Assembly (NCBI GenBank): GCA_014607495.2
Contig: CP053159.1
Span: 13,461,501-13,525,500 of the forward strand
DNA length: 64,000 nt
Source of the DNA: Carposina sasakii
Lineage: Eukaryota; Arthropoda; Insecta; Lepidoptera; Carposinidae
Reading direction: 5' to 3'
This document shows, piece by piece, positions 21,266 through 33,636 of the stretch; position 1 is the first letter of the stretch; every line of letters starts with the position of its first letter. A model generated the notes under the pieces. The model had not been told where the DNA came from, ran no database searches, and saw only the letters and a program-made list of their open reading frames with translations. Made by a program: the position numbers and the translations under genes.

Positions 21266-21436
21266 CCACATACACATCAGCCTTTTGCAGCCCACTGCTG
21301 GACATAAACCTCGCCCAGGGCACGCCACAAGGCTACTGCTATAGACGAGTTTAAGCCCATAGAAACCCCTAATCGCCTCTTACGATACCCACGGGCAGAC
21401 ATGGGGTGGGGGTATTCTACTTCGCCGACACCACAC
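21266..21436 (-). mobile_element. Old SINE F-like copy
   Basis: The plus strand reads CAGCCTTTTGCAGCCCACTG through ACGATACCCACGGGCAGACA to the ACACCACACGG end. This is a diverged relative of the copies at 36141 and 41626. Confidence 0.6.
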
Positions 21437-22773
21437 GGTTGTACATAAGTATGTAAAACCAGAACTACGAACCTACAGCAAAATCAGCAGGATAAAAGCA
21501 ACGTTCGCATGTCACTGTACTTGTACAGTAAAGCATAAAACTTTATCGAAAAGAATACCTATAAAAAAACCACTAAGTGCGCTCTCACAGTCCACTGGAC
21601 GTTGTTGCAGAGCAATAAACAGTCTGAATTACGAGTTCTCCGATTATGTGGCTGATTGTACTTGAGTGAGCTCAAGTCAATAACGAAGGCACTCGGACTT
21701 ATATGTAACTAAATTAAATATATGAATGAGTATTAAAGTTACGCAGATACTAGCGCTCACTTTTTAGGACCTTTGTATTTAGAAGGCAGATTGGTTTTAT
21801 TTAAGGTATTTGTGGAAAATGGAAAGCTAGTACGTTTCTTGGGTTATATTTTTGGTTCAAAAACCTTTCATATACATACCTACATTACATATACCGCAAA
21901 AACAACAGAAAATATCAGTGACAAGTTACTAGCAGGGAATGACATGCAGCAGATGTATTCTAGTGAAACCCCGCATCATTACAGGAAGTGTTTTTTTATC
22001 TATTCAGAGCTCAACCAAAAATCATCACTTATATTCATAAAAAATCATCACATCATCAACAATAATTCCCCAGAAATACAAAAAGAAGAATACCTATATC
22101 ATACGCAATTCTGCAAAAAATCAAATATTACAAAATCCCTGCAAAGAATTTTCATTTGCCCCTACTTTCATTACTCGAAACGTTACTTGATCTCGCGACA
22201 TTCGTTTCAGGAAAAAACTCACAAAGCCGGTTTACATTACATTCTAAGCACAGAATGAGCCGAGCGCTGTCCCTTTTAAACTAAATGAGATTAAGACGGG
22301 CAAACGTGAGTTTTTGCCCTCCCGTCTATCGTACTATGCATTGTTAAATAATATAGTAGTTTATCTTGAACGGATTGACAAAGATGGCGGGTTCAATATC
22401 TATCGCGAGACTTCCGAATTAACTTCGTGTAATGATTTTTAATGTAATCATATCACTTCAAACTGACTATAAACAAATGTTATAAAATTATTAATAAAGA
22501 AATGGAAAATTAATAAATGAACATTAAATTATTAATGACTACAATGCTTTCTACCCAAAACCTATAAATACTTAACTTATTTCTGAATTATGTCATTATT
22601 GACAGTAGGCTTCTTCCATCATTTCATTGGCGTTGATTTTTGGTATTGTATATTTCAAGAAATTCAAAATTTTTAACCACAAAATAAAAATCGCTACCTA
22701 TCACTAAAGTAGAAGTATCTAATGTTTCCACTTATTTATACCTTGATATGATATTATAAATAAACCACTATCT
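21437..22773. other. Unassigned AT-rich stretch
   Basis: It contains the longest open frame outside the transposons (21773-22258, 161 codons from a TTG). Composition is low-complexity Lys/Asn/His/Ile, and part of the frame overlaps a repeat-like motif (CAGATGTATTCTAGT). It is not taken as a gene. Confidence 0.4.
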
Positions 22774-22777
22774 TTAG

Positions 22778-24865
22778 AGGATATCCTCCTGGCGCCCACT
22801 GACCTCAGACTAGGACATAATTATCATACATGATTGCCGCCCAGGTCAATATGATAGTACGAAGTCCTTTCAGCCCAGTGGACGTGAACAAAATAGTTTC
22901 GTCCATATATTTCAAAATTTCCCGCGAGCGACCATATTTTTATAATGGTGTCTGATTGGTAGATAATTACGGGACTGAGATCATGTGATTGTTAGCTGGT
23001 TCAATCGAAAATCACTTGTCAAAGCACATCAGACTGTCAAACATGGAACGCACGCGCGGTAAGGGTAAGTTTAAATCTCTAATTATTCAAGTAATCCAGT
23101 CAGTAAAGTCTCTAAATCTTAGTAAATTATTAGGATAAACACTAAATTGTATGCACGTTAATATATTATTGTCAAATTGGTTTTTTCAGTGGTTTTGTTT
23201 CGTTTCGTTATAATATGTTCTTATGTGAGAACAGCGAGCGTATATTCTAATAACTGTCTCTTGCTTTTTGTTCTTGTAGAAGTACATTGAGCCTTAATAC
23301 TTACTGTGTTTTTTTAGGGATTCGAGAACAGGACATCGGAAAGTTGCTGGCCGATTCTGATTTAGAGGACTTTTTGCCATCCGACGAAGATCTAGACGAT
23401 CCCCCTTATGTAGCTTCGCAGGAAATAATTTCATCCAGCTTAAGCGACGACGACAGTGAAGATGAAGACACTCACAGTGTGCGCGATGTAGCAAATCATG
23501 ACAGATCTGGAGGTCGGGGTGGCCGGGGAATTTGGGGTAATGGCAGTGGTCGTGTCCTGAATAGCCGCAGAAGCCGCGGTAGCCGTGGTGGTCGTCGCGG
23601 AAGAGGTTGATTGAAGTCGTGGTTGGTTCGTCTAATGCTACTACACGCTTCCAAAATATGTCACGGCCAGAAAATGTCAGGGTCAGTACGCAGGAAATTC
23701 CATCCTCCAGCGATTCCATGCCTTCTTGGATAGATAGTCCTGTTTTCCCAATAGATTTTAATCACTCAGAGCCTTCGTATTTGGTTAATGATACACGTGA
23801 ATTTAACATTGTTGATTACTTCTATCAATACATAGATTGTAATTTAGTGGACCTAACTGTCGCAAAAACAAACTAAACTGCAGTTAAATTACTTGGCCGA
23901 AGTTTAAATTTAAATAGAAATGAATGTTAACTATACTTTGGTATTACATTGGTAATCGCTAGCGTAAATTACCCACAAATACATATTATGTACTGGGAAA
24001 GCAAGTGGCGTGTAAATATAGTTTCGATTTTTACAGCTGAGGAACTCACTCAAATTAATATTTGACGATGACGTTAATCGGGCCATCTGCTTAAAAGATT
24101 TGGAAAATGCGACCACTTATTGACCGAATCCAAAAAGGTTGTCGCATTCAAGAGAAACAATGTGCTTTGTATCGACGAAATGATTGTGCCATTCACTGGT
24201 TCTTGTGGCATAAAACAGTATGTACCTGGGAAACTAAATCCAGAAGGTTTGAAAATATTTGTTTAGCTAACCCTGACGGTCTGGTTTGAATACGTCGTGT
24301 TCCTTTAATATGATCTCAGATTACTTTTAATAGTTTATGTTTACTACATTTATAATTCTGTTTTTATTAATGTTGTTTTACATTTTTTTAAGTTTGTTAA
24401 GCAAAAATTTGTCATTTTGTGTTATTACTTTAATTAAATCTTGATTTATAGTTAATAAACCAAACAATTTTGAGACTGAATTAATTGTTTTTATGAAGAA
24501 TGTGATTAATTTATAAGAATAATGAGTCTGTGTGTAATATTCACAGTAAATATTAAAATTTACATTCAATGTTTTAATTATATTACAGCCCAATGTGCTC
24601 ACTGGAACACATAAAAACAATACCTTCATTAAGTATAGCAGCCCACAAGAACTTTTTTTTTAAAGTTCTGACACACGAAATAATATTCTCTTGCATGTCA
24701 CTAAAGCACATAAAAAATATCCCGTTAAGTAAATCATTGTATCATAGTTTTTCAGACACTTTTATGTTTGGGCGTCAAGCATTATAACTGCTTATGTACT
24801 TGTCTAAGAACATTGGGCGTTTTAGACATCCACCAAAAATTATGCTTGGGCGCCAGGAGGATATG
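22778..24865 (+). mobile_element. Decayed piggyBac-like transposon
   Basis: Inverted repeats ATATCCTCCTGGCGCCCA (22781-22798) and its exact complement (24847-24864) bracket a broken piggyBac-type transposase. TTAG and TTAC just outside look like mutated copies of the TTAA target duplication. The length of about 2.1 kb is close to that of autonomous piggyBac elements, but the central and C-terminal catalytic coding is largely lost. Confidence 0.82.
23043..24289 (+). pseudogene. piggyBac-like transposase pseudogene
   Basis: Coding appears to start at ATG 23043 (MERTR), with a short exon ending 23058, a likely intron with GTAAGG at 23059 and TTTTTAG ending at 23317, and exon 2 opening IREQDIGKLLADSD. 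An acidic stretch (DDDSEDED) and a Gly/Arg-rich RGG-like run (about 23500-23600) follow, then a frameshift near 23600. The next frame carries FNIVDYFYQYIDCNLVDL, the usual N-terminal piggyBac transposase region. After several stops, [20 protein letters not shown] (about 24165-24224) marks the first catalytic Asp of the DDE/DDD centre. The remaining catalytic positions are not recognisable. Confidence 0.85.
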
Positions 24866-25328
24866 TTACAATGACAAACGTCAACAAACAGTAACAGCTT
24901 TTTTTTAAACATCCTCAATGACCAGAGTAAGGCTAAACTACTTCTCTGTTATACCAATGTTTCAGTGCTATAAATTCTCTGCGCTCCGTGATTAATTAAG
25001 CCATTGTTATGAACAAAATAAGGCCAAAAAGGTCTAGTTTATGTTGGGAAGCAGTTTTTAGACTAACGTGAACTGGCAAATCATTTTCCCTTGGTGGTAG
25101 ATAACTTATCCCTTAGGCATTACTTTCCTAGGACAGCGGTGACGTTATAATAGCGGCATTGAAAGAAAATTTTACATGGCAGCAGCTGCATCGTAAAGAG
25201 GGCGTGGTTTAGCGCACGGTAACCAAATCTTAAGGAAGAAGTAGAACGTAGTAACGTAGAATTCAATTACCTTGTTTGTGTGTTTTCTTCCTATAAAACG
25301 CCTGACCGATTAATAATCTTTGTTTTTT

Positions 25329-25384
25329 GATCCCCACTCGGGTGAAGAATTTTTTCCATTTCTTTATTAATAATTTTATAATCT
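25329..25384 (+). mobile_element. SINE B, 3' fragment
   Basis: It has CCCCACTCGGGTGAAGAATT, then TTTCCATTTCTTTATTAATA and an A/T tail. Only the 3' half is left. Confidence 0.6.
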
Positions 25385-25401
25385 TTGTTTGTTTATATGT
25401 A

Positions 25402-25535
25402 GGTATATTTCATTGGCACGCTCTATCTAGCTAGAGCCGAAACGGATTGTCGCATTTGAGGTTAAGGAGTATCATTAGATCCGTGAAAGTGACACTGAGT
25501 CCAAATTTTTACGTAATCGGGTTTTTTCTTTAAGT
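25402..25535 (+). repeat. MITE family M4, diverged fragment
   Basis: Similar in order to 42210-42335: GGCACGCTCTA, AACGGATTGTCGCATTTGA, ATCATTAGAT and a final GTAATCGGGTTTTTTCTTT. The left inverted repeat is not recognisable. Confidence 0.5.
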
Positions 25536-27824
25536 AATTCCTAACTGTTGACAATAAATCCAGTTTATTTTGATTTTCTACGCCAAAATTGCAATCCCGG
25601 TTTAATGGTCTAAATTTTAACATAGTTTATTATTTAATAAAGTGAAATCCAACCTAGTTTATGGGCACATCGTAGTTCAGAACTTATTTAGCGAAATAGC
25701 CGAGTTATAAGCACGGTACCACGGCCGATGGTATTGGCGCTACTGTCTTTATATTATAGCCAATTTTACATACAAGCTCATTTAGTTCCATGGTGATCCG
25801 ACGGTCGTTTTAGTTGGCTTTTCAGCTAGATTTGCATTCCGTTTCGTTTCAAGTTTAACTTTACGTAGAAGGATACCTACTGTAGGTACTTTGTTACCCG
25901 GAATTTTGTAGTAAAAATAAATTTTATAGGGACTTTAAGTTTAAAAATAGTAAAATGTTACGTTTATTTTCCCCTAAAGTGAGATTATTTTGGAATATCT
26001 TTAAAAATATAACAAAAGTATAAAAATGTTAGATTTATTGTTAAAAGTAGAAAGTAGAGTTATATTTTTTTGTTGTTTGATTGGAAAATACGTTACGTTA
26101 CAGCGTAAAACGCTAAAGCCTTACCGCGCGCTGAAAACTCTCTTTGTTTGAGGAAGCATTTTGTAATAGACGCATTTATCCCACTGATACCCACTTTGTG
26201 TACAAACAGAACCTTCAAAATAAAGTACAACATGAGTCACAAATTAAAGCTGTCAATACATTGGCATAATGAGTCCTTCTGTCACCACAAAGTGTAATTT
26301 AAACAAATGTTTTTAGTTATTCACAATCGGTAACCACCCTAAACTCACATGTCAGGCGAATATAGTCCTTATGTATGTGGGGAAAGGTTCACCTAATTTG
26401 TAGTGTTGAGTGGGCAGACCGATACATGCTTCTAAACATAGTGTAAATGTTATACAGTATAACAACTTGAAATAATTTGATGTGGGTATTCCCCAATAGC
26501 AATTTCACATACAGCCGCGTTGGGCTAATGAAATGAAATAGTGCGTCTGTGGGCTGGACATTCACTGAATTTCATAACCAAGCATTAAACTTTTATAGAG
26601 ATTTTTTCAGTAACTATCTTCTAATAAATTTATGCACTAAAACTTTAAGGCTTTAGAAGTTGTATTTGCATAGGTATTTACCTTTGAAGCCAGTCGCAAA
26701 ATCATTTTTAAATTTTTAATAGTTAATATCGATGTACTAATAATCAATGTACCTACTAATAAAAATATGGCCGATGAGAATATAATCAACAAAGTGAATA
26801 CGTAAAATTATAGAATGGCCAGGTAATAATATCTAGGTAAATATACACAAAGTACTGGTATCGGAAATAACCCGGTATACTCGTATTATCGTATTGGAAA
26901 TTGGGCTACTGAATACTATCTACACTGTGGCACAGTCACGCTATAACAATTAGCGTTAATTCAGGTTTACGTACCAACCAACATGAACATTTGTGTTGAC
27001 GAGCAATGTTAAATTATTCTGTAGTTTGGGAATCTATCTACATTACGTAGGCAGGAAGCAAATCAGAGCTGTTATAATGAAAAACGTGAAATGAGACGTC
27101 GCATGACATGTATATCACAGGTGTTGAAGTAAAAATAAACACTATTCAGAAATGATATTTTACAGCAAAATATATGGAATATCTCGTCAAAATTAGACTC
27201 AGCAGATATCAGCGACGCTGACCAGGTCAGCCTTTCATCTCGGTGGATTTCTCGCACTGTTAGAAACCTAATTATGTAGATAATTAAAGTAACGACTTCA
27301 GTAACAATTAAAACATTTACACCTTAACCCCAAATCGTAACAACCAAACAAATCACCAAAACAAACAATAAACATTCACGAAAATATCTCTTTCTTCCCC
27401 AAACAGGACAATCGCAGCAAACACCAAACGCCCGCAATTGTGAGGCAATTCGAATTATAACCGAAAATTCTAAATCCGGCACAGAAATCCGGGATATTTA
27501 TTCCCGTAATTACGGGAACTTGAAGGCATTCCTCGGACAACAATTATGTGGGATTACGTCCGACTCTCATAACAGTGTCACCGGGATTCGCGTTAAACAG
27601 CTATAATGCGCACTGCTAGGATTAACTAAGGCACATCATATTAGCCTTAATTGTACTTTTAAGTACAAGTTTATGCTTTGGATTATCCGTTTGTTTGAGA
27701 TTTCGAGTTTGCGTTTGATAATTTTGTGACTTTTTAATTAGGAGGAATTATTAACACGGTGTCGCGTAAAATAATTGATAGTTATAAAAAAATTTACATG
27801 CACATAAAATACAGTGTAAGGTTA
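25536..27824. other. Intron-like stretch, nothing recognised
   Basis: It is AT-rich with no long frame. A somewhat more complex patch at 27410-27610, rich in CGGGAT/TTACGGG motifs, has no family match. Conservation there cannot be judged from one sequence. Confidence 0.4.
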
Positions 27825-27826
27825 TA

Positions 27827-28301
27827 CAGGGTATTTGTGACAGCCAGGCAAATATTGTGACCATGACTTCAGACCCATAACTCTGAGGGGGAAACACGGA
27901 AATTTTTGCAGGTAAATTCTAAAATTTTCCGCCATTTTTTTCATATTTTCAGGAAAAAATAGTTTAATTCGTTTAACTAGGCCTTAGATAATGACTTAAA
28001 ATGAAATTTTAAACAATAGGTAAATTATTTTCAAAAAAAGTTGCCCTCAAAAAAGTTTAATTAACTGATCAACCCTAATAGAGAGTCACAAGTGATCCAA
28101 AAACAGCTATGTGTCACACAATAACCAATAAGCCCATTTAACTAGTAACAGTATCGCCCGATACAATTGGCGCGGAGAGCAAAGATTACTGATAAGCAAA
28201 TCAAAAATATATTTCCCGCGAGTAATAACACTGTCGTATAACTCAACATAATGGTACTTGTTCAGCATTTCAGTATTCGCCTGGCTGTCACCCACACCCT
28301 G
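27827..28301. mobile_element. MITE family M3, copy 1
   Basis: Ends CAGGGTATTTGTGACAGCCA and TGGCTGTCACCCACACCCTG are near-perfect inverted repeats with TA outside on both sides. The 475-bp interior is non-coding and contains GCCCGATACAATTGGCGCGG, also present in the copy at 59410. Confidence 0.85.
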
Positions 28302-28303
28302 TA

Positions 28304-29506
28304 TATATTTTTTTTGATGTAGCCATTCTAGCAAAACTAAATTTCAATTAATACTAAAAGTACGTATAGGTGTTGACTTGTATCTAAAAAAAACAATTGA
28401 GAAGTGCTCGTAAATATGCAAAAGGGAGGATATTGCAAATTGTCATTACATAAACCTAGAGTTAAATAGAGCTTTAGTAAATGTTCTTTAAACTATAAAT
28501 ATGTAAACTATACATTCCAGCAGAAGTAAATAACAAAATTGTAAAAGAACTAACACAAGATACAACACAGAAAGAAATCACAGTCCATTATCATAAAGCC
28601 TACAATTGTCAGTATCGAATACCTATATCAGATAATTTTCTGGCAAATTGACAAAAGTGAACGGACGAGAACAAACAGATAATGCACCGAGCGCCATTTT
28701 AAAATAACTTTTTCACCTCCGCAGACAGCAATTTCGTTCCACGAATTCGATATATTTTCTATTGTACCTATATTTGTGTTGTGATTTACATTTAGCAGTC
28801 TCAAGACTTTTCTGTACATGACTTTTAGTTACCTATACGAGTGTAATATGAATGCGAAAGTAACTTTGTCATTCTGACTAGCGCTATCACGTCGCAACTT
28901 CTGAACCGACTTAAATAAAATTTGGTGTACAGACTGAGGACGGACATTTGCGACATTTTAATGCTACTAAAAAGGGCTGAAAAGGTTGAGATAATGAATA
29001 AATTCTGTATGGAAAACTTTCTTATAGTACCTACGGGTATTAGTCGTCAAATTTTGTGACTTGACAACCAAGTCGCCATTTTTACGAGGAAGAATAAAAA
29101 CGCAAAGAGCTGTTTCTCGAAGTTCTCTAAAAGGGTACTGTTAATATAAATAGGGCGAAGGGGGGTAGTAAAGTGACCCCGATCAAGACAGCCTAACATG
29201 ATCGTTGTCGACAAAGGGTCGGATAAGACATCTCGCTGAATTCGCATGAGTTTGACCATTGACACACTGGTAAGGGAATACGCTCCATCGTCAGTATGAC
29301 TTTACCTTTGTTTTATTACCCCCAATTATAGTAGTGAGGTGAGCAATATGTACTTTTCCTTTACCTAAGTTTGACCTATTATTTAACAGCGCGATCTGGC
29401 CTAAGAAAAAGAAACAATATATCGAATCGATTCGATACCAACGTAACGTAACCTACCTGTTTTGAGCAAATCATGCCTAATAAAGGAAACGATTTGGTCT
29501 ATTTTT
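28304..29506. other. Unassigned stretch
   Basis: Around 28860-29050 the wording (AACTTCTGAACCGACTTAAA) resembles the 5' part of insect HLE repeats, but no ends can be set. Otherwise nothing is recognised. Confidence 0.35.
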
Positions 29507-29508
29507 AA

Positions 29509-29677
29509 CCCGACTGCGTCAGAAGATTGGTTATATTTTTCAAGTATATGTATGAATATTTCTTTGGCATGCTCTAAAGCCTATACGGCTTGTCCTATTT
29601 CAGCTTGGAGAATATCATTAGATTCGTCTTTAGTAGTCACTCTCATGACACTGGGTTGAAGCTTTTACGCAGTCGGG
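29509..29677. mobile_element. MITE family M4, intact ends
   Basis: The perfect 11-bp inverted repeats CCCGACTGCGT and ACGCAGTCGGG bound 169 bp of non-coding DNA. Related copies lie at 42182 and, without the left end, 25402. Confidence 0.7.
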
Positions 29678-29969
29678 TTTTTGTCTCTAAATAAATGAGG
29701 TTATTTACACTATTACTTATACAACTGCAACGATTCCGACGCCCAGTGTGTCCCTCGTAATAGAGCCACGTAAATCAATAACTGCTGACCGTCTCATTAC
29801 GGTACGCACCCTAGTTTCAATCAATATTGACTGTTCAAATTTCCACCTTATGCCGAAAGAACAGAGTCTGGATCTCCAGAGTCTATTCTCTATATTAGTT
29901 TTATAAATAGTGTAATAAAAGTATAGATATTGTTAGGGAAATGAATACGTAACGGTATTAAGAAGTATA

Positions 29970-30108
29970 CAGGGTGTAATAGAAAGGGTATGTTGAGCGA
30001 AAAGCTATGTATATAGCCCACTATAGAGAACCTATCTACAAAATTTAAGACTCGAAATCACATTTTTATTATAAAATTATTAATAAAGAAATGGAAAAAA
30101 TTCCTTAC
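29970..30108. mobile_element. MITE M1 left half joined to a SINE B tail
   Basis: The M1 left end (CAGGGTGTAATAGAAAGGGT, TA at 29968-29969) runs to AAATCACATTTTTAT at about 30066. It then switches to ATAAAATTATTAATAAAGAA, the reverse SINE B tail, ending near 30108. It keeps the uninterrupted M1 site CACTATAGAGAACC used to date another insertion. Confidence 0.65.
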
Positions 30109-30112
30109 CCTC

Positions 30113-30290
30113 ACCTCTATGCGTACCTCTGAGTTTAATGTATAGAACTGTCACCGCTTGACGTCTATTCTTACGTCTACGCATACGCATCCGGTCTGCC
30201 CGTGCCTATACAGTTTCATACATTACAACTCAGAGGTACGTGTACGTCTACGCTTACGTGCACGCATACGCATCCGGTGTGCTCGAACCG
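30113..30290. mobile_element. Foldback element FB, copy lacking most of the left arm
   Basis: The central hairpin (AATGTATAGAACTGT... to ACAGTTTCATACATT) and the complete right arm ending CATCCGGTGTGCTCGA are present. Most of the left arm is gone. Confidence 0.7.
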
Positions 30291-30736
30291 TTATCAAGAA
30301 TAGCTGCCAAAAGTATGGATAGTGTAAATATAATAGAAGCTATCTTCAATATTTTCTACAAAAAGATATTAAGTGCCTATTTTACATACATGAAAATATT
30401 CACACGGCTGTGTGAAATGTGTGCTGTGTGCTGTGAAATAAATTTTCATTAATGTTATCTTTATTATGTACCCATATTTATGCAAATAAATTATCTGAAT
30501 CTGAATCTGAATCTGTGTCCCCAAAATTAGAACTAAGGATCATAAAGGAGATCGTAAAGCCACGTTTGGCATAGCGGGGATGGATATGCCTGTCTTGGTT
30601 ATACTAACAAAAAAAATTAAAATATATTGTAGATATATGTAATAGATTGGTTTGTCGCTACGACACGCGACGCTAGCGGCAGTATAAGACGTAACATTGC
30701 CTGCAAGGATTTTCACAAAAAGATAATAATTTAATC

Positions 30737-30990
30737 TATACATATAATAAAAATGTAACGGATCGCTGTCTGTACATGGAAGATATATGAGAAAAAATAT
30801 TATAGGAGACCTTTATCAGCGCAATAGTACCCAAAAGAATGATTTTTTCGAATTTTTGTCTGTTTGTCTGTTTGTGCGTTTGTGCACGCTAATCTCAGAA
30901 ACGGCTGAACCGATTTCGATGCAGTTTTCAGGAATATATTGTGACAGGTCCCACTTAACATATAGGCTACTTTTGTTAAAATGTTTTTAT
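30737..30990 (+). mobile_element. Helitron-like repeat (HLE), 5' part
   Basis: It opens TCTATACATATAATAAAAAT and carries CGCTAATCTCAGAAACGGCT and GAACCGATTTCGATGCAGTT, typical of Lep1-type HLEs. No 3' CTAG-type end was found. Confidence 0.5.
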
Positions 30991-31574
30991 TTTTTATTTA
31001 TTTATGAAGCGAAATAAGAGCATGTCATGTTTGATATAAACTAACAAATATTCGAAAAAATAAAAACACCTAAAAAAAAATCTGCATTTCCCATTACCAG
31101 TCCGATTTCCTTGCAACACTAGATATGTTATTTATAATATACGGTTCGTGTCGCCTAAATCAAAATCGACGTGAAATATTGCCTGCTATCTCGCTCTTTC
31201 CTAGTATAGCTTGCTATTGTAAGATAGAGACGTCAAATCGAGCATTATGTGTACGTTTAGTTCCCGGTCTGCACCTCAAGATGATTAATGAAGCATTGAA
31301 TTTATGACCCGAGTCAGATGCTTTGTTTTGCTGGATACTAAATGTTGCTGGTATTTTTGAACACCGGTTCAGGTTAAAATACCTATTTAGAATTTCTCTG
31401 AAACGTTTCCAATTGAAACTATCATCTAGATTATTATGTTTGTGTTCAAAAAGTAGCGGTAGGCCCTAACCACGTAGGACTTAGTAGACTTACTGCTGAA
31501 AAGTGGGTGTGCAGTTTTATGACCAGTCTTTTTGGGGATAATAAGCTTGACTGTACACTACATATGTATTTTGG

Positions 31575-32188
31575 TTGTAACAAAAATGTTAAGCGAAAAG
31601 CTATGTAAATAGCCCACTATACAGGATGATTTTTGGTCGTCAACGTTCCCGAAAACTACGGAATCTCCTCATCATCACGATCATTTTTCTCCATGGAAGC
31701 ATACCTGGGAAGTTTCTGGTTTCCAAAATATAAGGGTCCAAAGTTGAGTAAATAGACTGCGTTTTTCTGCATAAATGCACATAGACGCGCGTAGCAACAT
31801 TTTTTCACGAGAAATTATTAATATCTGTCTATAAAAAACTAACATAAACATTAGACACTATAAATTTCGCCAGATCAAGTAATTAAAAAAAAAAATTGAA
31901 AAAAAAAAAAAATCCCAGCATTTTTTTGGCATAAACTTACTTTATTTGATGTATAGAGTACGTACCCTTCGTTAAAGGTGGCCACAAAAAAACACCCTGT
32001 AGAGAACTATCTACAAAATTTGAAACTCGCAATCACATTTTTATATTTCAAGATTGTATGAAAATTCCTGAAATATTTAAAAATTCTCCATACTATCGGG
32101 AAAAATAAACATGTGATTTCGGGTCTCAAATCTACAGTGGGCTTTTTACATAGCTTTTCGCTTAATATACCCTTTTTGTTACACCCTG
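31575..32188. mobile_element. MITE family M1, interrupted by M2
   Basis: The left part, with a degraded end, reads TTGTAACAAAAATGTTAAGCG to AGCCCACTATA at 31621. The right part starts GAGAACTATCTACAAAATTT at 32002 and ends ACACCCTG at 32188 with TA outside. Removing 31622-32001 restores the M1 order seen at 29970-30066. Confidence 0.82.
31622..31999 (+). mobile_element. MITE family M2, nested in M1
   Basis: CAGGATGATTTTTGG to AACACCCTG, with TA on each side (31620-31621, 32000-32001). The uninterrupted M1 copy shows a single TA at this site, so the target duplication is exactly TA. Confidence 0.88.
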
Positions 32189-32342
32189 TATAGGTACTAT
32201 TTTCATTCATACATCCTTTGAAACAAGGCTTTGTTACATACTAGCCTACATTAAACAAACAACATTATGCAGACACAAGAAAAATTTAAATAAAAAAAAA
32301 ATCATAGGAATACTTTTAAAATAACAGTGGAGAAGTTTAATT

Positions 32343-32540
32343 ATGCAAAATCAGCGGCGTACAGGTGGCATTGGGGTCAGCACTGGCGGGCTTAAATGGT
32401 GGGCAAGGGTGAAGGCGATTGACTCTAGAGGATTCCGTAGTAATATTATAATATCTCCCGGAGATAATCTCCGAACGAATTTCGGTCATAGCGGCCAATT
32501 ATCACGGAGATTAGCTAACTACGCAGATATTATGGTGTAG
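32343..32540 (-). mobile_element. SINE C relative, reverse copy
   Basis: The stretch GATAATCTCCGAACGAATTT through ACGGAGATTAGCTAACTACG is the diverged reverse complement of the 3' body of the copies at 15187 and 36499. A 65-codon frame across it is incidental. Confidence 0.6.
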
Positions 32541-33254
32541 AATATACCAAAAACTCGTAACAGCTTGGTTTTAACTTATCTTATTAAATTTGATCAATGT
32601 TATAGTATATATGTACATATTAAATTTAGTTAGAAACAGCAAAAGTCATAGCAGTGATGATAAATATGTAATCACTGCATTAGCAGTGTTCTGGAATAGA
32701 ACTACGTGTTTTATATTCATGACGTAGAAAGAAACATTTCACATTACAATTTTATAATTACAAAATTTGTTGCGATTACACAAACACAATCTCTCTATTT
32801 TTTGGATATACATATTCTATTTATTAGATAGGAAAGGAAAACAAAATCTCTGTTTCAGTTTTAAAAAGACTTCCTATATCATCAATCATCAAATTAAACC
32901 TAAAAGCACTCAACCATGGAAAAATAAATCATATATCCCGAAAAACCTCAAGGGACAGTCGCCACTGACGAAAGTGAGCCTATAAAGTTTACAACGTATA
33001 TTACGGCAGCACTGAACCCTAGAAGCGAAACAATGGACAGGAAATGAAGACCGAACGAGTGTGTACGACCTGCTAGTTTTGTTAAGGATTGTTCGGAATT
33101 TTTTGCATTGTGTTCTTTTATTAGAATATATGGACAGGCTACCTATTTCAACGTAGGATTGTGGGGGTGAAAGAAAGTTATATATTTTACATAGCTACTG
33201 AATTTACTGTGGTTTTGTAATGACACACAAGGCTATTAGGTTTACCTTTGTATA
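32541..33254. other. Unassigned AT-rich stretch
   Basis: No frame or repeat was recognised apart from a short run near 32640-32700 with several CAGTG/CACTG motifs. Confidence 0.35.
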
Positions 33255-33636
33255 CAGGGTGATTTTTGATCGTCAACGTTCCCGAAAACTACGGAATCTC
33301 CTCATCATCACGATCATTTTTCTCCATGGAAGCATACATGGGAAGTGTCTGGTTCTCAAGATATTAGGGTCCAAAGTTGAGTAAATAGACTGCGTTTTTC
33401 TGCATAAATGCACATAGACGCGCGTAGCAGGATTTTTTCACGAAAAATAATTAATATCTGTCTATAAAAAAACTAACATAAACACTAGACACTATAAATT
33501 TCGCACGGCCAAAGAATTTTAAAAAAAAATTCAAAAAAAAAAAATTTTTCCCAGCATTTTTTTTGGCATAAACTTACTTTATTTCATGTATAGAATACGT
33601 ACCCTTCGTTAAAGGTGGCCACAAAAAAACACTCTG
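33255..33636 (+). mobile_element. MITE family M2, copy 3
   Basis: It starts CAGGGTGATTTTTGATCGTC and ends AACACTCTG, flanked by TA. Almost collinear with the copies at 5415 and 31622. Confidence 0.86.

Noticed and set aside
21773..22258. 161-codon open frame
   Set aside because: It starts at TTG, is low-complexity Lys/Asn/His/Ile from AT-rich DNA, includes a repeat-like motif and has no recognisable domain.
32343..32540. 65-codon frame with Gly/Arg-rich start
   Set aside because: It lies on the reverse copy of a SINE C relative.
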